From Candidatus Saccharimonadota bacterium (GTDB lineage: Bacteria > Patescibacteriota > Saccharimonadia > Saccharimonadales > Saccharimonadaceae): DNA of 59,754 nucleotides. The position numbers and the translations under genes were made by a program. The notes under the pieces are model-generated. The model was not told where the DNA came from and made no database searches. It was given only the letters and a program-made list of their open reading frames with translations. Positions 9,002 to 18,131 of the stretch are shown one piece after another. Every line of letters starts with the position of its first letter. Within the stretch, counting starts at the first letter, position 1. The stretch covers positions 1-59,754 of the forward strand of contig UNSQ01000001.1 of assembly GCA_900556885.1 (NCBI GenBank), written 5' to 3'.

Positions 9002-9055
9002 TGGGTAAAAAGTCATAAAAAGGGCTTGCAAGTGGGTAGCTGTGGGTAGTATAGT
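9002..9055 (+). promoter_or_regulatory. mraZ promoter with MraZ boxes
   Basis: A promoter is visible as TTGCAA (9026-9031), an 18-nt spacer and TATAGT (9050-9055). Two TGGGT boxes at 9033-9037 and 9043-9047 lie in the spacer with a 5-nt gap, and another TGGGT is at 9002-9006. MraZ is known to bind direct TGGGN repeats spaced by 5 nt and to repress its own operon, so autoregulation of this cluster is likely. The expected transcript start is near 9062, giving a leader of about 85 nt before mraZ. Confidence 0.7.
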
Positions 9056-9147
9056 GGAGTCAGTGGAACGAAAGTTGATGGAAAATCACCAACAAAAACA
9101 AACATCCACTGTAAAAAACAACTAATCTACCACGAAGGAAGGACGAC

Positions 9148-9516
9148 GTGCAGACAGATTACTTTGAGCGTAAGTTGGACGACAAGCGACGCTTGACAAT
9201 TCCAGCTGAACTCAGGGCAGAATTCGCATCAGGCGTCGTGCTAACTCGCGGGTTTGGCAAATATCTCCACTTATATCCACAGCAAATCTGGGATCGGGAA
9301 GTGGAAAGCGCTCTAACAGGAAGTATTCTGGATGAGCGGGTTGCCGACCTGAACGTTAAATTCCGACGAGGTAAAACCGCATCGGCGCTCGACCAAAAAC
9401 AAGGACGAGTGACGATTGAGCAGCATTTGCTCGACTACGCTGGAATTGACAGAGAAGTCGTTGCTGTGCGAGCAGGGGAATATTTTCGGCTAATAGCGGC
9501 CGAGAATGCGGAATAG
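9148..9516 (+). CDS. mraZ: Transcriptional regulator MraZ
   Basis: 122 residues, GTG start at 9148 preceded by GAAGGAAGG. The SpoVT-AbrB-like repeats are visible: YFERKLDDKRRLTIPAELR at the N-terminus with the DxKGR-type turn, and KQGRVTIEQHLLDYAGI in the second half. MraZ is the first gene of bacterial division/wall (dcw) clusters, forms rings and represses the cluster. Here it heads the cluster and its promoter carries matching boxes at 9033 and 9043. A 291-nt gap to rsmH with its own -10 box suggests rsmH also has a separate promoter. Confidence 0.92.
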   Translation: MQTDYFERKLDDKRRLTIPAELRAEFASGVVLTRGFGKYLHLYPQQIWDREVESALTGSILDERVADLNVKFRRGKTASALDQKQGRVTIEQHLLDYAGIDREVVAVRAGEYFRLIAAENAE

Positions 9517-9807
9517 TAGATTAGCTAAGCACTTTAACAATTAAAACCTCTCGAGATCAACTATCTGGGTATTTGAAAATGGCATGTGGCAATTTGCTCC
9601 ACATTAAAAACGGCAACGCACCTTCCTCAAACACCTCCCAAAAAAACTCCACCTCACACATAAGTCTCTTTGGAAAGCATGGTTGTTACTGACAATCAAT
9701 AAATTTCCACTCTAAGACAACAAAAACAAACAAAACACAAATACAAAAAAGCCAGAATTAAATATCCAGTTAGGTGATCTCGAGCATTATTTCTGTATAA
9801 TGGAATA
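9517..9807 (+). other. G-poor gap between mraZ and rsmH
   Basis: No ORF. The + strand is strongly depleted in G between about 9610 and 9765 and so would give an unstructured RNA. A 10-nt inverted repeat, CTCGAGATCA near 9552 and TGATCTCGAG near 9775, brackets it. TATAAT at 9796-9801 lies just before rsmH. Confidence 0.4.
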
Positions 9808-10728
9808 ATGATGAGTATTAAAGAACATCCACCACAGTCGGAAGAACTCCAAGCGAGCGAACCGATTCATGTTCCCGTACTTTTGGAGATAACCCTTAGC
9901 AAGCTGCAGCCAGTCGAAGGCGAGTCATATCTCGACTTGACGGCTGGCTATGGCGGCCATGCCAGGGCATTCTTAAATAGGACGGATAGTTACTTGAACT
10001 CAGTGTTAGTAGATCGCGACGAAAACGCGATTAAGACATTGGGTGATTTGGCTGAAAAAGGCGTAACTTTAATTCACAAAGATTTTGTGAGTGCGGCGCA
10101 AGATTTAGTCAAGCAGGGGCGTAAGTTTGACGTGATTTTGGCTGATTTGGGGGTGTCGTCACCGCAGCTTGACAGAGCAGAGAGAGGTTTTTCGTTTCGA
10201 TTTGATGGTCCGCTAGATATGCGGATGGACAATCGGACGGAAATTACAGCGGCAGATATTGTCAATTCGTATTCGGTTGACGAGCTGACGCGGCTGATTA
10301 CTCTTTACGGCGAGGAGAACCTGGGGCGAGCGAGGCGAATTGCACGGGCAATTGTCAAAGCTCGACCAATTCAGGGAACGACTGAGCTGGCTGATCTGAT
10401 CAAGCAAACCGTTGGTCGCGGTAGCATGAAGCATCATCCTGCGACTCGCACCTTTCAGGCGCTACGCATTGAAGTCAATCGCGAACTTAAGCTGATTGAA
10501 GAACTATTACCACTTTTGCCACGCTTACTTAATAAGGGTGGGCGAGTAGGAATAATTAGTTTTCATAGCTTGGAAGACAGATTGATCAAGCGTTACTTTT
10601 CGGAGCAAGCAACGGCTGGCTATGAGGCTGAGCTGATTGTTCCAGAGAAAAAACCGGTGTCTGGAACTGAAGATGTTCACAATCCGCGTAGTCGAAGTGC
10701 AAAGTTTCGATACGCCGTGAAAAAATAA
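9808..10728 (+). CDS. rsmH: 16S rRNA m4C1402 methyltransferase RsmH
   Basis: 306 residues, usual length. It methylates N4 of C1402 in 16S rRNA using SAM. Visible elements are HVPVLLEITL at the N-terminus, YLDLTAGYGGHARAFL (SAM loop), ILADLGVSSPQLDRAERGFSF with the diagnostic DLGVSSxQLD, and ISFHSLEDRLIKRYF near the C-terminus. TATAAT at 9796-9801 is 6 nt before ATG 9808; ATG 9811 is an alternative. It is the standard second gene of dcw clusters. Confidence 0.95.
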   Translation: MMSIKEHPPQSEELQASEPIHVPVLLEITLSKLQPVEGESYLDLTAGYGGHARAFLNRTDSYLNSVLVDRDENAIKTLGDLAEKGVTLIHKDFVSAAQDLVKQGRKFDVILADLGVSSPQLDRAERGFSFRFDGPLDMRMDNRTEITAADIVNSYSVDELTRLITLYGEENLGRARRIARAIVKARPIQGTTELADLIKQTVGRGSMKHHPATRTFQALRIEVNRELKLIEELLPLLPRLLNKGGRVGIISFHSLEDRLIKRYFSEQATAGYEAELIVPEKKPVSGTEDVHNPRSRSAKFRYAVKK

Positions 10729-10750
10729 AACAAAAAGAAGGAGGCACAAT

Positions 10751-10822
10751 ATGCCAATCCACATCAAAGTAGAATTCCAGAATACAGACAAGGCAGAGGC
10801 TGTTTCAGTACGCCGCGGCTAA
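10751..10822 (+). CDS. Possible 23-residue leader peptide between rsmH and ftsL
   Basis: A short ORF, MPIHIKVEFQNTDKAEAVSV followed by RRG and a stop, is preceded by a perfect AAGGAGG with a 7-nt spacing (AAGGAGG then CACAATATG). It is followed by the palindrome ATTCCGGAAT and by a hairpin at 10854-10886. The strong ribosome site in an otherwise gene-free gap is the main support. No homologue is known to me; it could also be a remnant. Confidence 0.4.
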   Translation: MPIHIKVEFQNTDKAEAVSVRRG

Positions 10823-10853
10823 ACTAAAGCGTATTCCGGAATATACCTTAGAG

Positions 10854-10886
10854 AAACCAGCCTGTCTTTAACGGGCGGGCTGGTTT
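10854..10886 (+). terminator. Terminator-like hairpin before ftsL
   Basis: AAACCAGCC (10854-10862) pairs with GGCTGGTTT (10878-10886). The following bases TGTTATG are only weakly T-rich, so it may be an attenuator or RNA-stability hairpin inside the dcw transcript rather than a full stop. Confidence 0.45.
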
Positions 10887-10927
10887 GTTATGCTAAACAC
10901 AAATATAAACATAAAAGATAGAGACAA

Positions 10928-11269
10928 ATGACAAACTCCACCACATTTACTTCACGACGCTCACACGGTCAATTGCGCCGAAATCAGAATTCTACACGTT
11001 TTCAGTCTCAGGTCAAACTTGGTCCTGTTGCTCATACAGTGCTAGTTGCATTGATGATTACAGTACTGGGCTTGATTTATCTTACTCAGGCAACCAGGCT
11101 TACAGCTTACGGCTATGAAGCTCAGAGTCTGGATACAAAAATCACCGAACTAAGCGCAAAAAAGTCAGAATTGGAAGTGCAGAATGCGCGTCTGACGGCG
11201 CTAGAGAAGGTGAAGAATAGCAATGTCGCTTCAGCTATGACGACAACTGAAACGCATTACGCTCAATAG
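10928..11269 (+). CDS. ftsL: FtsL-like division protein
   Basis: 113 residues. A basic, Ser/Arg-rich cytoplasmic N-terminus is followed by one membrane segment near 36-56 (VLVALMITVLGLIYLTQATR) and a coiled-coil near 65-95 (SLDTKITELSAKKSELEVQN). This architecture and its place between rsmH and ftsI are those of FtsL, which forms the FtsQLB complex activating septal wall synthesis. Primary sequence conservation in this family is always low, so the call rests on topology and position. Confidence 0.8.
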   Translation: MTNSTTFTSRRSHGQLRRNQNSTRFQSQVKLGPVAHTVLVALMITVLGLIYLTQATRLTAYGYEAQSLDTKITELSAKKSELEVQNARLTALEKVKNSNVASAMTTTETHYAQ

Positions 11270-11290
11270 TGATATAATAGGATAAGCAAT

Positions 11291-13036
11291 ATGCAGCGGC
11301 TTATTCGTTCAAGAACTGGTTGGTTGGCCATCGCTTTACTGGTAGTGATGGCGGCTTTTGTGTTGCGATTATTTCAATTGCAGATTTTGCAATATGGCAA
11401 ATATACGGAATTAGCGCGAGCGAGTCAGCAGCGCCAATTCATTATTCCTGCGGAGCGCGGGAAAATTTACATGATGGACGGAAAGACGCCAGTTCCTGTG
11501 GTGCTTAATCAGGCGGTCTATACGGTGATTGCGGATCCGCAGTCGATTGATGATAAAGAGCGGAATCAGCTTGTTGATAGTTTGAGGGAAATTGCTGGCG
11601 GTGAAATGACGGAAAGTGTATCTGAGCGACTCAGTAATAAAAAGTCGCGTTATGAAGTTTTGGCGAAGAATATCACCAGGACTCAAGCAGAAAAATTGAA
11701 AAAGAAAAACTTTGCGGGCGTGCTGTATCAGCAAAGTTCTATTCGAAATTATCCTGAGGGCGAACTGGGCGCGCACGTGCTTGGATTTGTGAATGCGGCT
11801 GGCGAAGGTCAATATGGCGTCGAAGGCTCTTTGAATAAGCAGCTTAAGGGTCGGGACGGGCTATTACAATCTGTAACTGACGTAAGGAATATACCTTTGA
11901 CGGTTGGAAAAAATAATATGCGAATCGAGGCGAAATCTGGTGACAATTTAGCGCTGACGGTGGATAGGAATATTCAAAGCCAGACTGAATTGGCGCTGAA
12001 AAAGGGAGTCGAAGCGGCTGGCGCCACCGAGGGAAGTGTGATTGTTATGAATCCGAAAAACGGTCAAGTTCTGGCAATGGCGAATTACCCGACTTATAAT
12101 CCAGCGGATTTTGCCAAGCAGAAAAATGGGTCGGTGTTTGTGGATAGCGCGTCGATGGTGCCGTTTGAGCCGGGCTCGATTATCAAGTCCTTTAGCTTCG
12201 CTACGGCAATTGACAAGGGCGTTATTACGCCGTCTAGCACGTATAATAATACCGATTGTATTAAAGTCGCTGACCGCACGATGTGCAATGTCCTGAGAGG
12301 TTTGGGCGGTCCAATGACGATTCAAGGTGCGTTTAACAATTCGCTCAACGTCGGCACGATTACTGCGATTCGAAAATTAGGAAATGGTTCGCAGATTAAT
12401 TTGCCTGCTCGTCAGACTTTGTATGAATATTATCACGATAAATTTGGCTTTGGCGCTAAAACTGGAATTGAGCTGGGTGAGGCTTCGGGTTATATTTATC
12501 CGCCAGATAGCGTTGAGGGAAATGAGGTTCGTTATTCGGCTATGACCTACGGGCAAAGTATGAACTTGACTATGGTTCAAGTTGCGGCTGGATTTTCGTC
12601 GCTGGTTAACGGCGGTCAATATTACAAACCGACCATTCTCGTTGGTACAATTGACGAATCTGGCAATCTGAAATCGTCGGAAAATAAAGTTATTCGCCAA
12701 ACCGTAAGCGGCGGCACGTCGTCGCAGATGCGAACTATGCTAACGACTGCGCGCCGATCTTTATTCCTGTCAAAGAGTGACAAATCTGGCTATGAAATCG
12801 GTGGAAAAACGGGTACTTCTGAAACGGTGGTTAATGGCGCTTACACTCAAAAAGAAACGATTGCTACATATATTGGTTATGGCGGTGGAAAAAATGGCGC
12901 CGAATATGTCATAATGGTACGTGTAGCGGCTCCAGGTAAGGGGATTAACTTACAAGGAAATCTTCACGCTGGACCAATTTTTACAGATATATCCAATTGG
13001 ATGATTGATTATATGAAAATAGCACCAAAGGAATAA
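11291..13036 (+). CDS. ftsI: Peptidoglycan transpeptidase FtsI/PBP2-type
   Basis: 581 residues. An N-terminal membrane anchor (about 12-32) is followed by the PBP dimerisation domain (PAERGKIYMMDG, ARG-type motif) and the transpeptidase domain. Catalytic motifs are SxxK at Ser296-Lys299 (EPGSIIKSF), SxN at Ser351-Asn353 (NNSLNVG) and KTG at Lys506-Gly508 (GGKTGTSET). It cross-links septal peptidoglycan in the periplasm/outer face of the membrane. There is no C-terminal PASTA domain. ATG 11291 follows TATAAT (near 11273) by about 12 nt, so it may also have its own promoter. Confidence 0.93.
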   Translation: MQRLIRSRTGWLAIALLVVMAAFVLRLFQLQILQYGKYTELARASQQRQFIIPAERGKIYMMDGKTPVPVVLNQAVYTVIADPQSIDDKERNQLVDSLREIAGGEMTESVSERLSNKKSRYEVLAKNITRTQAEKLKKKNFAGVLYQQSSIRNYPEGELGAHVLGFVNAAGEGQYGVEGSLNKQLKGRDGLLQSVTDVRNIPLTVGKNNMRIEAKSGDNLALTVDRNIQSQTELALKKGVEAAGATEGSVIVMNPKNGQVLAMANYPTYNPADFAKQKNGSVFVDSASMVPFEPGSIIKSFSFATAIDKGVITPSSTYNNTDCIKVADRTMCNVLRGLGGPMTIQGAFNNSLNVGTITAIRKLGNGSQINLPARQTLYEYYHDKFGFGAKTGIELGEASGYIYPPDSVEGNEVRYSAMTYGQSMNLTMVQVAAGFSSLVNGGQYYKPTILVGTIDESGNLKSSENKVIRQTVSGGTSSQMRTMLTTARRSLFLSKSDKSGYEIGGKTGTSETVVNGAYTQKETIATYIGYGGGKNGAEYVIMVRVAAPGKGINLQGNLHAGPIFTDISNWMIDYMKIAPKE

Positions 13037-13038
13037 AT

Positions 13039-14076
13039 ATGGGAATAGCTTTACAAACAATGACCAACGAATTGACGCACGTATTTTTACTCAGCGTCGG
13101 CGCGTTTTTACTAGCGATGTTTTTAACGCCAATTTATACGTTTTTCGCTTATCGATATCGCTTTTGGAAGCGTCAAAGGTCGGAAAGCACTGATGGGAAA
13201 AAGCTGAAAATTTTCGCCAAATTCCAAGCGGCAAAATTGCGGCGAAACATTCCGACGATGGCTGGAGTAATTGGCGTAATTTCAATCTTTGTGGTGACGA
13301 TTTTCTTCAATTTAGACCGAGCTCAGACCTGGCTTCCTCTGGCGGCGTTGGTTGGTGGCGGAATTGTTGGGCTAATTGACGATATTATCAATCTGCGTGG
13401 TTTGGGTGGCGGCGCCGCTGGGCTTCGTAGTCCAGTGAAGTTTGCGCTGATCACGTTGATTGGTGTGGTGCTTGGTTGGTTTTTCTTTGCTAAACTGGGC
13501 GTGGCGAGTTTCCATGTGCCGTTTGTGGGCGAGGTGAATATTGGTTGGTTGATAATTCCTTTGTTCGCATTTGCGGTGGTGGCTACCGGCAACGCTGTTA
13601 ATATTTCTGACGGGATGGATGGACTGGCGGGTGGGCTGCTCAGTATTAGCTTTGGGGCGTTTGGTGTGATTGCCTTATTGCAACAACATGTTATATTGGC
13701 GGGATTCTGTTTTACGGTTGTCGGAGTGCTCTTGAGTTATTTGTGGTTCAATATTTATCCAGCTCGATTCTTTATGGGTGACGTTGGAAGTTTTGCTTAT
13801 GGCGCGTGTTTGGGCGTTGTGGCAATGCTAACCGACTCTTTGCTCTTACTTCCTGTGATTGGCTTGCTATTTGTAATCGAGGCGGGATCGAGCTTGACCC
13901 AAATCGTCAGCAAGAAGCTGTTTAAGAGAAAGATTTTCTTATCTGCGCCGATTCATCATCACTTGGAGGCGATTGGTTGGCCAGAAACTAAAGTGACGAT
14001 GCGCTTCTGGGTTATTGGCTGCGTGATGGCGTTTATCGGCGTGATGCTGGCGCTCGCTGGAGGTCATATTGCGTAA
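13039..14076 (+). CDS. mraY: Phospho-MurNAc-pentapeptide transferase MraY
   Basis: 345 residues with about ten membrane segments. Signature motifs are PTMAGVIGV, LIDDIINLRG (DDxxK/N-type), NAVNISDGMDGLAGG and FMGDVGSFAYG, then APIHHHLE near the C-terminus. MraY transfers phospho-MurNAc-pentapeptide to undecaprenyl phosphate, making lipid I. It begins 2 nt after ftsI and ends overlapping ftsW by 8 nt, so the genes are translationally linked. Confidence 0.94.
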   Translation: MGIALQTMTNELTHVFLLSVGAFLLAMFLTPIYTFFAYRYRFWKRQRSESTDGKKLKIFAKFQAAKLRRNIPTMAGVIGVISIFVVTIFFNLDRAQTWLPLAALVGGGIVGLIDDIINLRGLGGGAAGLRSPVKFALITLIGVVLGWFFFAKLGVASFHVPFVGEVNIGWLIIPLFAFAVVATGNAVNISDGMDGLAGGLLSISFGAFGVIALLQQHVILAGFCFTVVGVLLSYLWFNIYPARFFMGDVGSFAYGACLGVVAMLTDSLLLLPVIGLLFVIEAGSSLTQIVSKKLFKRKIFLSAPIHHHLEAIGWPETKVTMRFWVIGCVMAFIGVMLALAGGHIA

Positions 14077-15361
14077 TTCGGTCGCCAAAAATCGTCAATC
14101 TATCGCTCAGCCGGTTCGAAGCCATCGACCGATGTATCAGATTGTGCTCTATATGGGACTTTTGCTACTACTTGGGCTGATTGTTATGTATGCGTTGGGA
14201 CCGCAGCGCGCTAACGTGATGAATTATGCTTACGGCACGAGTTATAGTGATACGTATTTCTTTGGCAAGCAGCTGACGAGTGTGTTTATTGCCATCATAG
14301 CTTTTTCTGCGTTTTATTTTACACCGTACAAATGGTTTACTGGCGAGAGATCAAAATACATTCTTTACGCTGGATTTGCGCTATGTATTTTACTATTTCT
14401 CTCGGGCGCGGTGCTTCATTTGTCATTTGCGCAAGAAACCAACGGTGCATATCGATGGTTCCAGTTGGGCGTACTGGGAAGTTTCCAGCCGTCGGAATTG
14501 CTCAAATATGGCGTGCTGTTGTTTTTGGCGGGATTTTTAGGGCGTCGCTCGCAACAAGGAAAATTGAACGACATCCAGGAAACTATTATTCCGTTGGGCA
14601 TTATTTCTGGATTGTCGCTACTGATGATTGTGTTTTTGCAAAAAGACTTGGGAACGGGAATTTCGTTGATAGCGATTATTTTATCAATGATTTTGGTGGC
14701 TGGAATTGATTGGAAGATTTTCAAGAAGATTCTGGCGATTGTTGCACTTTGCGGCTTGGTGATGATTTTTACGTCGCCGCACCGAATTGAGCGCGTGATG
14801 ACTTTTGTGCAGGGCGATAGTCACAAAGGGACAAGCAGTCAGGAGAATAAGAATTATCACATCCAGCAGGCTAGAATTGCGATTGGTTCTGGCGGGCTTC
14901 TGGGACTTGGAATTGGCAAGAGTGTTCAGGCGACAGGATATCTTCCAGAGGCGACTAACGACTCAATTTTTGCCGTCATGGGAGAAACGTTTGGCTTTGT
15001 CGGCTTAATGGCTATATTGGCGCTATTTACAGCGTTGCTACTATCAATTTTGCACGTAGCTGCGAGACTTCCGAACGTGACGTTGCGGCTAATTGTGGCG
15101 GGAATTTTTGGCTGGATTGCTTCTCACGTGATACTGAATATTGCCGCAATGACAGGATTGGCGCCGCTTACTGGAATCCCATTGCCATTATTAAGTTATG
15201 GCGGTACAAGCATGTTGTTTATCGCGGCAGCGCTCGGTTTAGTTTTCCAAATTTCCAAATATACATCACATAAAGCATTAGAGGAGGGTGAAAGTGGCCA
15301 AGATCTTAGCGGTCGGCGGCGGCTCAGGCGGACACGTTACGCCAGTGGTAGCCGTATTTAG
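14069..15361 (+). CDS. ftsW: Septal peptidoglycan polymerase FtsW
   Basis: 430 residues. SEDS-family topology with about ten membrane segments; QKDLGTGISL, the basic loop region near NYHIQQARIAIGSGG, and PLLSYGGTSML are family signatures. FtsW polymerises glycan strands from lipid II together with FtsI. The start is TTG 14069 with GGAGG 6 nt upstream, inside the mraY end; ATG 14131 is an alternative. The C-terminal tail is Arg-rich and overlaps murG by 68 nt, an unusually long overlap. Confidence 0.93.
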   Translation: MRNSVAKNRQSIAQPVRSHRPMYQIVLYMGLLLLLGLIVMYALGPQRANVMNYAYGTSYSDTYFFGKQLTSVFIAIIAFSAFYFTPYKWFTGERSKYILYAGFALCILLFLSGAVLHLSFAQETNGAYRWFQLGVLGSFQPSELLKYGVLLFLAGFLGRRSQQGKLNDIQETIIPLGIISGLSLLMIVFLQKDLGTGISLIAIILSMILVAGIDWKIFKKILAIVALCGLVMIFTSPHRIERVMTFVQGDSHKGTSSQENKNYHIQQARIAIGSGGLLGLGIGKSVQATGYLPEATNDSIFAVMGETFGFVGLMAILALFTALLLSILHVAARLPNVTLRLIVAGIFGWIASHVILNIAAMTGLAPLTGIPLPLLSYGGTSMLFIAAALGLVFQISKYTSHKALEEGESGQDLSGRRRLRRTRYASGSRI

Positions 15362-16457
15362 AGAATTACAGAAAACTGGTGATCACGAGCTTCGTTTTTG
15401 GTGCGATAAAAAATTTGGCGTCAGCGCACGCGGGATTTTTGCTAAGTTTGATGAGAATATTCCGGTCGATTTGATTATTGCTGGAAAATTACGCCGATAT
15501 CACGGAAAAAGCATCTCGCTTCATCTACATCCGTCAATTTTATTCCCAAATTTGCGCGACGGTTTTAAGGTGTTGATTGGATTTTTCCAGAGTTTATTTA
15601 AGCTTATGAAGTGGCGTCCAGACGTTATTTTCATTAAGGGCGGATATGTTTGTTTGCCAGTTGGCTATGCGGCTCGGCTATTAAGAATCCCGTTGGTTCT
15701 GCATGATTCTGACGCGCATCCAGGTTTGACTAATCGCTTGCTGAGTCCCTTCGCAAAAGCTATCGGTACGGGCGCGCCGCTTGAATATTACAATTATCCA
15801 CCGGAAAAAGCTTCATATGTTGGCATTCCAGTTGCGCCAGAATTCCATCCATATTCTGAGGCTGAGAGGAAAGAATTGAAGGAAAAATTAGGCTTTAATG
15901 TCAATAAACCGCTAGTTGTTATTACTGGCGGTGGACTCGGAGCAGGCCGAATTAACTCTGCGATTGTAGCAATTAGGGAAAACCTGCTTGCTGAAGCTTC
16001 GGTGTTCTTGATATCGGGAAATCAGCAATATGAAGAAATCCTCGAGCAAACCGATGAGCGAGAAGGCTGGCGGCTGCAGGCGTTTGTCCATAACGGAATG
16101 GCGGAAGTTTTGGCGGCGGCGGATATAGTTGTGACCAGGGCAGGGGCGACCACCCTTTTGGAATTGGCGGCGCTACATAAACCGACAATCATCATCCCTA
16201 ATGGTCATTTGACGGGCGGGCATCAATTGAAAAACGCTAAGGTTTATCAGGACGCATTGGCGGCGTTGATAGTTTCCGAAGATGAACTGGATAAGGACAA
16301 TCAAATCTTGGCACGAAAAATAATTGGCGTATTAAAATCTCAGAAAATTCTTAAAGGTCTGGGCGATAATTTCGGTAAATTTGCCAAGCCAAACGCGGCT
16401 AAAGATATGGCGAAGATTATTCTTACTACGGTGCGAAGGCAGGGCAGGCGAAAGTGA
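15294..16457 (+). CDS. murG: UDP-GlcNAc transferase MurG
   Basis: 387 residues. It adds GlcNAc to lipid I, giving lipid II, at the inner face of the membrane. Motifs are AVGGGSGGHVTPV at the N-terminus, LVVITGGGLGAGRIN in the C-terminal domain, and VVTRAGATTLLELAALHKP with the family's acceptor/UDP region. GTG 15294 is preferred over GTG 15288 because GAGGAGG ends 6 nt before it. The variant GGGLGAGRIN replaces the more common GGSQGAxxIN. Overlaps ftsQ by 4 nt. Confidence 0.92.
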   Translation: MAKILAVGGGSGGHVTPVVAVFRELQKTGDHELRFWCDKKFGVSARGIFAKFDENIPVDLIIAGKLRRYHGKSISLHLHPSILFPNLRDGFKVLIGFFQSLFKLMKWRPDVIFIKGGYVCLPVGYAARLLRIPLVLHDSDAHPGLTNRLLSPFAKAIGTGAPLEYYNYPPEKASYVGIPVAPEFHPYSEAERKELKEKLGFNVNKPLVVITGGGLGAGRINSAIVAIRENLLAEASVFLISGNQQYEEILEQTDEREGWRLQAFVHNGMAEVLAAADIVVTRAGATTLLELAALHKPTIIIPNGHLTGGHQLKNAKVYQDALAALIVSEDELDKDNQILARKIIGVLKSQKILKGLGDNFGKFAKPNAAKDMAKIILTTVRRQGRRK

Positions 16458-17368
16458 AATTCCCCTTCTCTAAGAAAAAATCGGACGAGAATCTAAGTCG
16501 TCGAGAAATCGCGGCGCGTCGTCGGACTGAGAATTACGATGATTTGCCCGCCCAATCGTATCGTAGAAACAGGACGCTCAATAGCCGCCAAACATCCTCT
16601 CCTTTGGAAACTTCTGAGAGGCTTGAGACTCACGAATTGGTGAAAAAACGTCGCCGTGTAATGCGGAAAATGTTTGCGACTGCGGTAAGTCTGCTTGTTG
16701 TGATATTCCTTTTGTTTCAATTGACAATCAATATTTCAATCCAAACTCCCGACGCAAAAAGTTCCAGCAACGCCAATAAATACATGGGCGTTCTTAATGA
16801 ATATTACAGCGCTCATCCAGCGGAGAGGTTCCGGTTCTTCCTCAATAATAATGACCTAAAGCAATTCTTTTTACAGAAATCTCCTGAGGTAAAAAACATC
16901 CGCGTGGAGGGGGATTTTCTAGCGCGATCAGCTGTTAAGTTGACGTTTAGGCAGCCGGTAGCTCAGTGGTCTTCCGGAGATAAGATTTATTTTGTTGATG
17001 ATAGCGGCGTTACTTTTGAGCAGAATTATTTTGCTGCGCCTACGGTTGCTGTTCGTGATGAGAGTGGCCTGCCGACTAGAGGCGGTCAAGAAGTTATCAA
17101 TCGTCAATTCTTGAGCTTCCTTGGTAAAGCCGTGTCTGAATTCTCGCAACATAAAATGAACGTTTCAGAGGTTATTTTGCCAGCTAATACTGTGCGCCAA
17201 GTTTGGTTTAAGGTTGAGGGCAGGGAAACCCAGATCCGTATGACGGTAGATAGGTCTGCTCAAGCTCAGGTCAAACAGATGATAGCTACTTTGAATTATT
17301 TGGATAATAACGGCGCGAAGCCAGGGTATATAGACGTCAGGGTAGATCAGAGGTCGTTCTATAAGTAG
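16454..17368 (+). CDS. ftsQ: FtsQ/DivIB-type division protein
   Basis: 304 residues. A long basic cytoplasmic N-terminus (about 1-70) is followed by one membrane segment (about 75-97, TAVSLLVVIFLLFQL) and an extracellular part with a POTRA-like region (SPEVKNIRVEGDFLARSAV) and a beta domain. This is the FtsQ/DivIB layout. GTG 16454 overlaps the murG stop. It is the last gene of the cluster; murC, murD, murE, murF, ftsA and ftsZ are not in this window. Confidence 0.85.
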   Translation: MKFPFSKKKSDENLSRREIAARRRTENYDDLPAQSYRRNRTLNSRQTSSPLETSERLETHELVKKRRRVMRKMFATAVSLLVVIFLLFQLTINISIQTPDAKSSSNANKYMGVLNEYYSAHPAERFRFFLNNNDLKQFFLQKSPEVKNIRVEGDFLARSAVKLTFRQPVAQWSSGDKIYFVDDSGVTFEQNYFAAPTVAVRDESGLPTRGGQEVINRQFLSFLGKAVSEFSQHKMNVSEVILPANTVRQVWFKVEGRETQIRMTVDRSAQAQVKQMIATLNYLDNNGAKPGYIDVRVDQRSFYK

Positions 17369-18131
17369 GGCGGTCAACTTCTCTTCTGGATAGAGTAAGT
17401 TCTCTTTTTGTTCTATTTCTGTATGGCGTAGAAAATATATATAACAATATAAAAATATGCAAAAGTCAAATAATCGCAAAATGATAAGCTAGGGGAGTAG
17501 GGCAATAAAAATATAAAAATGTCAAATAATATAAAATGCATTGTGGAAAACTTAACGAGCTTACGGCGCGCATGCTCAGAGTTTATATTGATGTAAAAAT
17601 ATCAATGCAGCACTCCAGTATGTGTAGTGCTGGAATTAAAAAATATTTTTTAAGTTCGTATTTTGTTGGTGTATATTTTTATAAAAGACGGTATGTTTTA
17701 TGAGGCTGTATATAGTAGAGAATCCCCTAGCCGAATTACTGGAAAAAGTTCGTTTTTTAAGGTGTTAGCGAATATATGTAGACATATGTATATTCATCTT
17801 TGTACGGCATTTATTATTGCGTAAAAGGTACATTGTGCGACATTAAAACTATATCTAAAACACGATTATTCCATCGTCTTTCTTCGCGATAAATTTATCT
17901 CATTTTTACCAAATTTAACCTACTTGTAGTTTATTGTTTTATAAACCGCCCTATTTGCTGGCTTGGCGAGTTTTATGTTGTATATTGGTTTATCTGCATT
18001 GGCTCGGATTTATAATTTATGCTTGTATTGTGCAAAATTTATTAATATAAATACTCAGCCGGTTCGGCTTTATGCACGCTTAAAAATTAACTAACAATTA
18101 GTTCGTATTTTGTTCTATTGTTTTTTAATCG
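17369..18131. other. Gene-poor AT-rich gap after the division cluster
   Basis: About 760 nt without a convincing ORF. It holds a 7-bp hairpin, CAGCACT with AGTGCTG (17608-17632), followed by an A/T run, a smaller ATTGAT/ATCAAT hairpin before it, and a partly palindromic stretch near 17770-17797. I found no tRNA, rRNA or known RNA family. It marks the left edge of the accessory region. Confidence 0.5.

Noticed and set aside
17369..18131. Replication origin
   Set aside because: AT-rich with palindromes, but no cluster of DnaA boxes and no dnaA or dnaN nearby.
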